A stretch of 5,612 nucleotides of DNA from Bacteroidetes bacterium UBA7368 (GTDB taxonomy: Bacteria; Bacteroidota; Rhodothermia; Rhodothermales; UBA10348), in the NCBI GenBank assembly GCA_002469915.1, contig DKOG01000075.1:1-5612 (forward strand), in the 5' to 3' direction. A program made the position numbers and the translations under genes. Shown here piece after piece: positions 1 to 5,612 of the stretch (position 1 is the first letter of the stretch; each line of letters opens with the position of its first letter). The notes below the pieces were generated by a model that was not told the DNA's origin, did no database searches, and saw only the letters and a list, made by a program, of their open reading frames with translations.

Positions 1-521
1 CCGACGAGTTTCCTTCCGACACGCTGAATGATGTGCAAGCCGTATATATCCCGATCGTTTCTAATGAGCCCATTAAAACGGCTGGGGCGGTGATGTCCAA
101 CCTGGATCGTATAACCCGGCTTCTCTTTTCGGATTTTGGGACATCTACGCGTGCCGTTCGCATTCTTGGAAACGCATCATGGCATGATTTACCTCAGTTA
201 ACTCACGCTTCAAATTACACCGCGACGTACGGAAACGACTTTTTGCTTCGGTTGGAAACGACAGCTTATCAGGAGTTAGTTTCATCCTTCAATGAGCTTT
301 CTGGCCACGCTCCGGGACGACTGGGTGTGACGGGCTATGATGTGACTACGTTTGCACTGGAGGCCCTATTTTCGGATTCTAGTCTGCCCCTTGAAGAGCT
401 TCTAAGGCGTAAATCGCCCTTTGAAGGAGTCGGATTACGCATTCATTTTGACCAAAATAATGTGAATCAGGCCCTGTTTTATCATCGTTATCGGGATGGG
501 AAACTGACCTTAATTCGATGA
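1..521 (+). CDS. C-terminal part of a periplasmic-binding-fold protein (ABC substrate-binding / LpoA-like), 5' end outside window
   Basis: The reading frame is open from base 3 (172 residues visible) with no stop upstream, so the gene continues to the left. The GTG at 33 is only an internal valine codon and is not a convincing start. The visible part resembles the second half of a type 1 periplasmic-binding fold, as in branched-chain amino-acid binding proteins and LpoA-type penicillin-binding-protein activators. It has a 'QAVYIPIVSNEP' strand, a 'VRILGNASWHD' strand, a 'FNELSGHAPG' segment and then a 'GYDVTTFALEAL' helix, which is typical near the end of such domains. The C-terminus ends on a basic 'RYRDGKLTLIR' strand. 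These proteins act in the periplasm or as lipoproteins; the ligand cannot be told from this fragment. It is separated from bamD by a terminator, so it belongs to another transcript. Family confidence is moderate and specific function unknown. Confidence 0.6.
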   Translation, partial: DEFPSDTLNDVQAVYIPIVSNEPIKTAGAVMSNLDRITRLLFSDFGTSTRAVRILGNASWHDLPQLTHASNYTATYGNDFLLRLETTAYQELVSSFNELSGHAPGRLGVTGYDVTTFALEALFSDSSLPLEELLRRKSPFEGVGLRIHFDQNNVNQALFYHRYRDGKLTLIR

Positions 522-566
522 AACCTGACGGAACAGGCGGTCTCCCCTCTCGTTTTAATCTTCTGT

Positions 567-596
567 GCCGAGCGGTCTCGTCGTTCGGCGTTTTTT
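567..596 (+). terminator. Rho-independent terminator after the periplasmic-binding-fold gene
   Basis: An 8-bp stem is formed by GCCGAGCG (567-574) and CGTTCGGC (582-589) with one G-U pair and a 7-nt loop. One G and then six T follow directly (591-596). It lies 45 nt after the stop codon at 521. There is no A-tract on the left side, so it looks directional for the plus strand. It separates the upstream gene from the bamD-rnc operon. Confidence 0.85.
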
Positions 597-696
597 GCAC
601 CAGTTGGTATTCAACCCGTTCAGCGAGCGAAAGAATACGTAAATGGTCCGCGCAAAAGCACTTCTTCTATCTATGATTCGCACCGACACCATCGCA

Positions 697-1494
697 ATGT
701 TGAAACGACTTTCTCCATTCTTCCTCGCCATCCTTCTGGTCGGATGCGCCGGATCAGGAAGACTTCGGTATGATTCTCCTCAGGAAGCCTATGAAAAAGG
801 CCTAGCACACTACGAAGATGGCGACTTCATGAAAGCCATTGAGATGTTGCAGGGAGCTTTTGATTTCGGAAGAACGCATCAATGGGCAGCTGATGCACAA
901 CTACTGCTGGCTAAATCCTACCGCGCGAACAAGGAATACCTCCTTGCCGCTAACGAGTATACGCGCTTCATGCAAATCTATCGCTCCGACCCACGGGTTC
1001 CAGATGCAGAGTATGATCTAGCGATGACCTATTACGACAGATCTCCTTCGTTTCGGCTGGATCAAACCGATACCGAACGCGCTATCGTGCAGTTTCAGCT
1101 GTTTATGACACGCTACAGCGATCACGCTTTGGTAGAAGATGCTATGTCTCGAATTATCGAACTGCGAGGAAAACTAGCCCACAAACAGTTTAATACCGCG
1201 CAGCTGTACGAACGCAGGGAGTTTTTCGAAGCTGCAGCCGTTTCTTACGAAGCTGTATTTGATCGCTATTACGATACAGATTGGGCAGACGATGCCTTGC
1301 TGGGTGCAATGAACGCATACCTCAAATATGCCCGTCTAAGTATTCGAGATCGACAGGAAGAGCGGCTCTTGTTGGCTGAAGCTAATTACGACCGATTGCT
1401 ACAGATTTTCCCAGATAGCGATCTCGTGAAAACAGCCGAGTCCATTTATATCGAAGTACAATCCATGTTAAATGATCTCTCAGCCCGCTCATGA
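697..1494 (+). CDS. bamD: BamD-type outer membrane protein assembly lipoprotein
   Basis: BamD is the tetratricopeptide lipoprotein of the beta-barrel assembly machinery, anchored in the inner leaflet of the outer membrane and working with BamA. From the ATG at 697 the product is 265 residues, close to the family's usual 240-280. It begins with a short signal peptide (MLKRLSPFFLAILLVG) and a clean lipobox L-V-G-C, with the acylated cysteine at residue 17. Helical TPR-like repeats follow from about residue 27 to the end: 'SPQEAYEKGLAHYEDGDF', 'AADAQLLLAKSYRANKEY', then 'TERAIVQFQLFMTRYSDH' (around 126-143), which matches the typical BamD block of A-I-x-x-F-x-x-F-x-x-x-Y. In-frame ATGs at 643 and 673 would add 18 or 8 residues before the signal peptide. 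I prefer 697 because it gives a normal lipoprotein n-region. No start has a Shine-Dalgarno sequence. The stop overlaps the nadD start by 4 nt. Other TPR lipoproteins are possible, but BamD fits best. Confidence 0.85.
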   Translation: MLKRLSPFFLAILLVGCAGSGRLRYDSPQEAYEKGLAHYEDGDFMKAIEMLQGAFDFGRTHQWAADAQLLLAKSYRANKEYLLAANEYTRFMQIYRSDPRVPDAEYDLAMTYYDRSPSFRLDQTDTERAIVQFQLFMTRYSDHALVEDAMSRIIELRGKLAHKQFNTAQLYERREFFEAAAVSYEAVFDRYYDTDWADDALLGAMNAYLKYARLSIRDRQEERLLLAEANYDRLLQIFPDSDLVKTAESIYIEVQSMLNDLSARS

Positions 1495-2066
1495 AACGGG
1501 TGGGGATTTTGGGCGGTACGTTTGATCCGCCGCACAGGGGTCATCTGACGCTAGCCCTAGAGGCACTGCAAGAATTGGATTTGGATCAGGTTGTGTGGAT
1601 GCCTGCGGCGGTTTCCCCCCACAAAATGGGTCAGCACATCACGGCAGGTTCGGATCGCTTAGAAATGGTCCGCTTAATGACGGCCCAAAACGAGCATTTT
1701 TCGACGGATGATCGTGAAATGAATCGACCGGGACCTTCGTTTACGATCGATACACTCGAAGAATTGGGATGTGAATGGGCCGAAACAGAGCTCTTCCTGA
1801 TTTTGGGAGAAGATAGCTTGCGATCATTCGAACGGTGGCAACGTCCAAACGATATTCGTCGCCTTACCAAACTGGTCGTTTATCGGAGACTAGATTCAGG
1901 TATAGATCAACTCCCTGAACATGATATCTTGCTCACGGGCTCACCGGTATCTATATCAAGTACAGAGATTAGGAACCGCATACATCGGGGCCAGGCTATA
2001 GATCACCTTGTGATCTCCGAAGTCGAGGCATATATACATGCCCACGGGTTGTATCTTTCAAGCTGA
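1491..2066 (+). CDS. nadD: Nicotinate-nucleotide adenylyltransferase
   Basis: This cytoplasmic enzyme transfers AMP from ATP to nicotinate mononucleotide, giving deamido-NAD and pyrophosphate, a late step of NAD synthesis. The 191-residue length is normal. The nucleotidyltransferase motif GGTFDPPHRGH lies at residues 8-18, with the T/HxGH-type histidines that bind ATP. Next come W-M-P-A and S-P-H-K (36-45), S-F-T-I-D-T-L-E (83-90), the substrate loop G-E-D-S-L...F-x-x-W (106-116), and the C-terminal I-S-S-T-E-I-R motif (155-161) that contacts the adenine nucleotide. The tail 'VEAYIHAHGLY' is typical of the family. The start ATG lies inside the bamD stop (ATGA), implying translational coupling. 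No Shine-Dalgarno sequence is visible upstream. Confidence 0.95.
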   Translation: MKRVGILGGTFDPPHRGHLTLALEALQELDLDQVVWMPAAVSPHKMGQHITAGSDRLEMVRLMTAQNEHFSTDDREMNRPGPSFTIDTLEELGCEWAETELFLILGEDSLRSFERWQRPNDIRRLTKLVVYRRLDSGIDQLPEHDILLTGSPVSISSTEIRNRIHRGQAIDHLVISEVEAYIHAHGLYLSS

Positions 2067-2086
2067 AACCTGAATTCAGATCCCCT

Positions 2087-3712
2087 ATGCTTTCACCTCC
2101 CGAGCGTCTGCGAGATCGCATAGCTCAACTGATTTTTCCGCGCATTGGTTCAAACATGAACCCCTCCATTTCGGTGGAAGAGGATGCTGATCGTATTGAA
2201 AGACTGCTGGATGAATACCCCATTGGTGGATTGTGCCTTTTTAATGGGGATCGCATTCGCACTCCGCAGACCTTAGCACGGCTACAGAGTCGATCCAAAT
2301 ATCCACTCCTCATTGGCACGGATATGGAGCGAGGACTTGGGCAACAATTGAAAGGGGCCACGGTTTTCCCTCACGCGATGGCCTTTCAGGCTTGTGGAGA
2401 GCAACAAGATGAAGACCTGCTGGAGGCATCTGCCCGTGCCGCTGCTCGTGAGGCACTAGCTGCCGGACTGCATATCAGCTTTTCCCCCGTGGCGGATATC
2501 AACTCCAATCCCCGAAACCCCATCATCTCTACCCGAGCGTTTGGGTCTACACCAGAGACTGTATCTAGGTTACTGCGCGCCTACCTCAGAGGCTGCCGAG
2601 CCGAGGGTTTGTTTGCAACAGCAAAACACTTTCCTGGACACGGGGACACCGATGTCGATTCGCATGAAGCGTTGCCTATCGTCGATCGATCCCGATCACA
2701 CATGGATGAGTTGGAACTAGCGCCTTTCAAAACCGCAATATCGTCAGGCGTTTCATTAATGATGACGGCCCACGTCGCGTATCCGAGCTTGGACCCAACG
2801 GGAATGGAGGCCACCCGATCGCGGTCCATTATGACCGATTTATTGCGTCACGAAATGGGATTCAAAGGTGTTGTTATTAGCGACAGCCTACTGATGGAAG
2901 GAGCTTCTCATCAAGGCGAGCACCCTGGAGAACGAGCCGCAGATCTTATCAGGGCGGGAATAGACATTCTGCTAGACATTAAGGATGTCCCTGAAACAGT
3001 GGATTACTTAGTCACGCTCGTAACAACTGGCTACTTGGATAGGCGGTTAGTTGATGCGGCATTGGAACGAATCTGGAGTCTAAAAACCCGATTTGGAGCT
3101 CGGTTTGGACCGGGGGCCTTTATTGATCCCTCTCTTGCTCAACCCTTCTCCATCATTGCCTGTGATGAACACCGCGCCCTAGCCCATAAAATCGCAAGGG
3201 AAGCCATTCAATTGGCTGATCCTGAACATGGAAGGGTAAAGATCAAACCAACTCAACTAGCAGCCAAGAGTACGGCATGCGTACTTGTTCGGCCTCACAC
3301 TACGTACAATGATCCAACAGCTGCCCCGCTAAAAACATCCTTTCTTGAGAGCTTTCCGACCGGCGGCTATTTCGAAGTCCTTCCGGACACGCAAGACGAT
3401 GAACTGGAAGATTTGAGCTTAGAATTAGAATCTTTCACCAATGTGATCATTGCCGTAATCGTGAAACCGGCAGCGTGGCACAAGTTTGGACTTTTGCCCT
3501 CTCAAGCAGCCTTCGTTCGCGAAATGACGAGCCAACAGGAAGTGATTTTAGTTGCGCTGGGCAGCCCTATCGTGCTTGCAGATTTTCCCGATGCATCAAG
3601 CTCTATTTGCGCATTCAGCGATGTCGAGCCCTCCATGCTTGCGCTGGTTGATTTTTTGAAAAAGCATGAAATTGATCCGCTCCACCAATCGTATTCTTTG
3701 CATTCCAGTTGA
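2087..3712 (+). CDS. nagZ: Glycoside hydrolase family 3, NagZ-like beta-N-acetylhexosaminidase
   Basis: The product is a 541-residue GH3 enzyme, likely removing beta-linked N-acetylglucosamine from muropeptides in peptidoglycan turnover. The (beta/alpha)8 domain spans about residues 8-340. It carries the NagZ hallmark K-H-F-P-G-H-G-D-T (180-188) followed by D-V-D-S-H, giving the acid/base dyad Asp191/His193. The nucleophile is Asp266 in V-V-I-S-D-S-L-L-M. A smaller alpha/beta C-terminal domain covers about 365-525, including V-A-L-G-S-P (489-494). The first substrate loop reads D79-M-E-R-G-L-G rather than the proteobacterial D-x-E-G-G-R-V-x-R, so exact specificity is less certain. The protein stops soon after 'LVDFLKK', without the G-x-L-P-V-x-I-P end common in two-domain GH3 proteins. 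No signal peptide is seen, so it is predicted cytoplasmic with this start. It starts 20 nt after nadD, and 6 nt separate it from the serine hydrolase gene. Confidence 0.88.
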   Translation: MLSPPERLRDRIAQLIFPRIGSNMNPSISVEEDADRIERLLDEYPIGGLCLFNGDRIRTPQTLARLQSRSKYPLLIGTDMERGLGQQLKGATVFPHAMAFQACGEQQDEDLLEASARAAAREALAAGLHISFSPVADINSNPRNPIISTRAFGSTPETVSRLLRAYLRGCRAEGLFATAKHFPGHGDTDVDSHEALPIVDRSRSHMDELELAPFKTAISSGVSLMMTAHVAYPSLDPTGMEATRSRSIMTDLLRHEMGFKGVVISDSLLMEGASHQGEHPGERAADLIRAGIDILLDIKDVPETVDYLVTLVTTGYLDRRLVDAALERIWSLKTRFGARFGPGAFIDPSLAQPFSIIACDEHRALAHKIAREAIQLADPEHGRVKIKPTQLAAKSTACVLVRPHTTYNDPTAAPLKTSFLESFPTGGYFEVLPDTQDDELEDLSLELESFTNVIIAVIVKPAAWHKFGLLPSQAAFVREMTSQQEVILVALGSPIVLADFPDASSSICAFSDVEPSMLALVDFLKKHEIDPLHQSYSLHSS

Positions 3713-3718
3713 ATTATC

Positions 3719-4615
3719 ATGCGACTGCCCGTTTTTTGTATTGCGCTGTTTACCTCCCTCTCCATGCTGATGGCCGGTTGTTCGCCCCCCCCACTCAATG
3801 ACATGACTGGCGATATTCAAACAATCATTGCTGATTACGAGGGAGCTACGGTGGCTGTCTCCATCTTGGATGCTTCTAAAGGATTTGAACTGCACATGGA
3901 TGCCGATCGACTCTTCCATGCCGCCAGTACGATGAAGGTACCGGTGCTCATTGAACTCTATCGGCAAGCGGAATCAGGGAGGTTTAGCCTTTCCGACGAG
4001 GTCCTTTTGAAAAACGAGTTTCGATCCATTGTAGATGGATCACTCTTCCAAATCGAAGATGACTCGGACGATGCAATCTATGAGCAACTAGGCACTCCGA
4101 TGGCGCTTGAGCAGCTTGCGTACAACATGATCACGGTGTCCTCAAACTTAGCTACTAACCTGCTGATTGATTTCCTCTCTGCTGACTCAGTGCAAACCAC
4201 ATCGGAGCGACTCGGTACGACCCACATGCAAACCATACGTGGCGTTGAGGATCTCAAAGCATTTGATCTGGGAATGAGCAATAAAGCTACTTCGAGAGAT
4301 CTTGCCCTTCTCATGGAACTCCTCCGAACGGGAACAGCTGTATCAGTTGAGTCTGATGCCGCTATGCGAGAAATCTTGAATAACCAGGTTTTTCAAACTA
4401 TGATACCATCCGGACTTCCTGCCGGTGTACGTGCCGCCCACAAAACAGGGTCAATTACCGCCATCCACCATGATGCTGCGATCATATACCCTCCTGATTC
4501 AGAGCCTTTTGTACTTGTTATTATGATTCAAGGACTCCAAGATCATGAAGCATCCTCTTTGCTGGGAAGTGAAATCACTCGCTACGTGTATAAAAACCTG
4601 AGGGGTGATGCATGA
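3719..4615 (+). CDS. Class A beta-lactamase-related serine hydrolase lipoprotein
   Basis: The product is a 298-residue protein of the penicillin-binding/class A beta-lactamase fold. The N-terminus is a lipoprotein signal (MRLPVFCIALFTSLSMLMAG) with M-A-G-C and the acylated cysteine at residue 21, so it should face the periplasm or lie on a membrane. Active-site elements are present in order: S70-T-M-K73 (S-x-x-K nucleophile motif), S141-S-N143 (in place of S-D-N) in 'MITVSSNLATNLL', and K242-T-G244. Their spacing resembles class A enzymes, with extra residues between the first two. Glu177 in 'RGVEDLKAF' is a candidate for the deacylating glutamate, but the classical E-x-x-L-N omega-loop motif is absent. 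It could therefore be a weak beta-lactamase, an esterase, or a peptidoglycan peptidase. A run of eight C (3785-3792) follows the lipobox. The stop overlaps the rnc start by 4 nt. Family assignment is strong; substrate is unknown. Confidence 0.88.
   Translation: MRLPVFCIALFTSLSMLMAGCSPPPLNDMTGDIQTIIADYEGATVAVSILDASKGFELHMDADRLFHAASTMKVPVLIELYRQAESGRFSLSDEVLLKNEFRSIVDGSLFQIEDDSDDAIYEQLGTPMALEQLAYNMITVSSNLATNLLIDFLSADSVQTTSERLGTTHMQTIRGVEDLKAFDLGMSNKATSRDLALLMELLRTGTAVSVESDAAMREILNNQVFQTMIPSGLPAGVRAAHKTGSITAIHHDAAIIYPPDSEPFVLVIMIQGLQDHEASSLLGSEITRYVYKNLRGDA
4600..4605 (+). promoter_or_regulatory. Shine-Dalgarno-like GAGGGG before rnc
   Basis: GAGGGG ends 6 nt before the rnc ATG at 4612 and lies inside the end of the serine hydrolase gene. 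It is the only start in the window preceded by a purine-rich Shine-Dalgarno-like sequence, so it supports this rnc start. It could equally be a chance effect of the coding sequence there (leucine-arginine-glycine codons). Confidence 0.35.
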
Positions 4616-5385
4616 TCGGATGGTTACGAAAGATACTAGGAGGAGGCGAGTCTACTCCATCAATAGACGATGTTGACTTTGAAGCATTGGCCCAAATAAT
4701 CGGGTGTCCCGTTCAGAACGAGAACTTGTTTGCTCAGGCTCTTCGGCATCGCTCTCTTTTACGGGGCACGCCCGATGCCCACAAGGATTCTAATGAGCGA
4801 CTGGAGTACCTGGGTGATGCCATTTTGGGTTTTGTCGTTGCTGAACATTTATATCGGGCATATCCAGATCGGGATGAAGGATTTTTAACCCGCCTACGGG
4901 CTAAGCTCGTGAATGGGCGCGCGCTCGCGGAGCGAGCGCGCGCAATGAATCTGGGTCAGTTCATTCAGGTCAGCAACAGCTTATCTGTAGAGCAAAAGGA
5001 TTCAGATTCTATTTTGGCCGATGCATTTGAGGCGATAATTGGCACCATATACCTAGAACACGGGATAGAGGTCTCTCGTTCGTTCATTGAAAGAACGGGA
5101 CTCCATACTATCGATCTAGATCAGCTGGCAAGTCGGAAGGACAATCATAAAAGCATCTTATTAGAGTTCGTTCAGGCCGGTCAAAAACAGCAACCCGTTT
5201 ACTCGGTAGTATCCGAATCAGGCCCAAGCCACGACAAGCGCTTTATTGTGGCTGTACTAGTGGATGATGTCGAATATGGACGTGGAGAAGCCCGAAGTAA
5301 GAAGCGAGCAGAACAACATGCCGCGAAGCAGGCATTTGAGACGTTAAAATCAAAGAATTTGAGCGAAGGATTCAAACAATCTTGA
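4612..5385 (+). CDS. rnc: Ribonuclease III
   Basis: RNase III cleaves double-stranded RNA in the cytoplasm, including ribosomal RNA precursors and some mRNAs. The 257-residue product has the usual two domains. The nuclease domain (about 22-165) contains the signature N-E-R-L-E-Y-L-G-D-A (61-70), with metal-binding residues Glu62, Glu65 and Asp69, and the second acidic motif L-A-D-A-F-E-A-I-I-G (135-144), with Asp137 and the essential Glu140. The double-stranded-RNA-binding domain runs from about 177 to 246 and ends in the basic K-K-R-A-E-Q-H-A-A-K-Q-A helix. An N-terminal extension of about 20 residues (MIGWLRKILGGG) is common in this group of bacteria. It is the last gene of the operon and overlaps the serine hydrolase stop (ATGA). 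A perfect inverted repeat lies in codons 102-111. All catalytic residues are intact. Confidence 0.96.
   Translation: MIGWLRKILGGGESTPSIDDVDFEALAQIIGCPVQNENLFAQALRHRSLLRGTPDAHKDSNERLEYLGDAILGFVVAEHLYRAYPDRDEGFLTRLRAKLVNGRALAERARAMNLGQFIQVSNSLSVEQKDSDSILADAFEAIIGTIYLEHGIEVSRSFIERTGLHTIDLDQLASRKDNHKSILLEFVQAGQKQQPVYSVVSESGPSHDKRFIVAVLVDDVEYGRGEARSKKRAEQHAAKQAFETLKSKNLSEGFKQS
4917..4943. repeat. Perfect 12-bp GC-rich inverted repeat inside rnc
   Basis: Arms GCGCGCGCTCGC (4917-4928) and GCGAGCGCGCGC (4932-4943) are exact reverse complements separated by GGA. As RNA this would form a very stable 12-bp hairpin with a 3-nt loop. It covers codons 102-111 of rnc (G-R-A-L-A-E-R-A-R-A), in a helix between the two acidic motifs. 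No T-tract follows, so it is not a normal intrinsic terminator. It may be a regulatory RNA structure, or only a by-product of Ala/Arg codon choice. Confidence 0.9.
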
Positions 5386-5461
5386 ATCTTGGTGACGTAA
5401 TTTAATCACTTCACGACTCTGTCGCGTCCTGCGGCATTCTCTAGACCCAGTTCCGACTCTT

Positions 5462-5612
5462 ATGTCCGTTCGTTTGAGTTCTACCGACCTATTTGCTGAC
5501 CGTCATATCGGTCCTTCTGATTCTGAAGTCCAAGAAATGCTGGCCGTACTCGGCTTAGACAGTCTTGAATCTCTGATTGATCAGACTCTCCCCCCTTCCA
5601 TTCGGATGTCCG
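5462..5612 (+). CDS. gcvP: Glycine dehydrogenase (decarboxylating), P protein, N-terminal 50 residues
   Basis: The ATG at 5462 opens a frame that runs off the right edge; only 50 of the roughly 950 residues expected are visible. The N-terminal block reads [17 protein letters not shown], then [19 protein letters not shown]. This is the characteristic beginning of the glycine cleavage system P protein, the pyridoxal-phosphate enzyme that decarboxylates glycine and passes the aminomethyl group to the H protein. The catalytic lysine region is outside the window. It lies 76 nt after rnc with no terminator between them, so it could be read through from the operon or have its own promoter. No Shine-Dalgarno sequence is visible. 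Confidence 0.9.
   Translation, partial: MSVRLSSTDLFADRHIGPSDSEVQEMLAVLGLDSLESLIDQTLPPSIRMS

Noticed and set aside
524..537. Small hairpin CCTG-ACGGAA-CAGG after the first gene
   Set aside because: It has only 4 base pairs and no T-tract, and the real terminator lies just downstream.
379..600. Minus-strand open frame of 73 codons across the first gene's end and the terminator
   Set aside because: It crosses the terminator, has no recognisable domain, and lies opposite a convincing coding frame.
604..642. TTGGTA (604-609) as a -35 element for the bamD operon
   Set aside because: No acceptable -10 sequence lies at 16-18 nt spacing, so the operon promoter cannot be placed from sequence alone.
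3269..3285. Inverted repeat AGTACG-GCATG-CGTACT in the GH3 gene
   Set aside because: The 6-bp stem inside coding sequence is within chance expectation for a window of this size.
3502..3967. Overlapping minus-strand open frames opposite the GH3/serine-hydrolase junction
   Set aside because: Their translations look like antisense of strongly conserved plus-strand proteins and show no family motifs.
5386..5461. Possible promoter, terminator or glycine riboswitch in the rnc-gcvP gap
   Set aside because: The AT-rich TAATTTAAT (5398-5406) has no well-spaced -35 partner. The only hairpin, CGAC-TCT-GTCG, has 4 bp and no T-tract. The 76-nt gap is too short for a typical glycine riboswitch and shows none of its paired helices that I can recognise.

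Overview
The window holds a compact run of plus-strand genes with base composition near half GC. I read it as chromosome from a Gram-negative member of the Bacteroidota/Rhodothermota/Balneolota neighbourhood. The reasons are two lipoproteins with lipoboxes, a BamD-type outer-membrane assembly protein, a GH3 enzyme carrying the D-x-E-x-GLG variant of the substrate loop, and almost no Shine-Dalgarno sequences before the start codons. The taxonomic placement is inference; the protein family assignments are much firmer.

Layout: (1) positions 1-521 hold the C-terminal part of a periplasmic-binding-fold protein whose start lies outside the window. It is closed by a clear intrinsic terminator at 567-596. 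(2) A new transcription unit then begins: bamD-like lipoprotein gene (about 697-1494), nadD (1491-2066), a NagZ-like GH3 glycosidase gene (2087-3712), a class A beta-lactamase-like serine hydrolase lipoprotein gene (3719-4615) and rnc (4612-5385). Junctions are a 4-nt ATGA overlap, 20 nt, 6 nt and another 4-nt ATGA overlap, so the five genes look like one operon with translational coupling at two joints. (3) After a 76-nt gap, gcvP starts at 5462 and runs off the right edge.

The operon mixes envelope functions (BamD, GH3 muramyl-sugar hydrolase, a serine hydrolase facing the periplasm) with housekeeping ones (NAD synthesis by NadD, double-stranded RNA processing by RNase III). The GH3/serine-hydrolase pair is the most suggestive functional link, plausibly cell-wall turnover or beta-lactam response.

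I see no mobile element, CRISPR array, RNA gene or clearly undescribed system. The most striking unexplained structure is a perfect 12-bp GC-rich inverted repeat with a 3-nt loop inside the RNase III gene itself (4917-4943). There is no gene-free stretch longer than about 200 bases.
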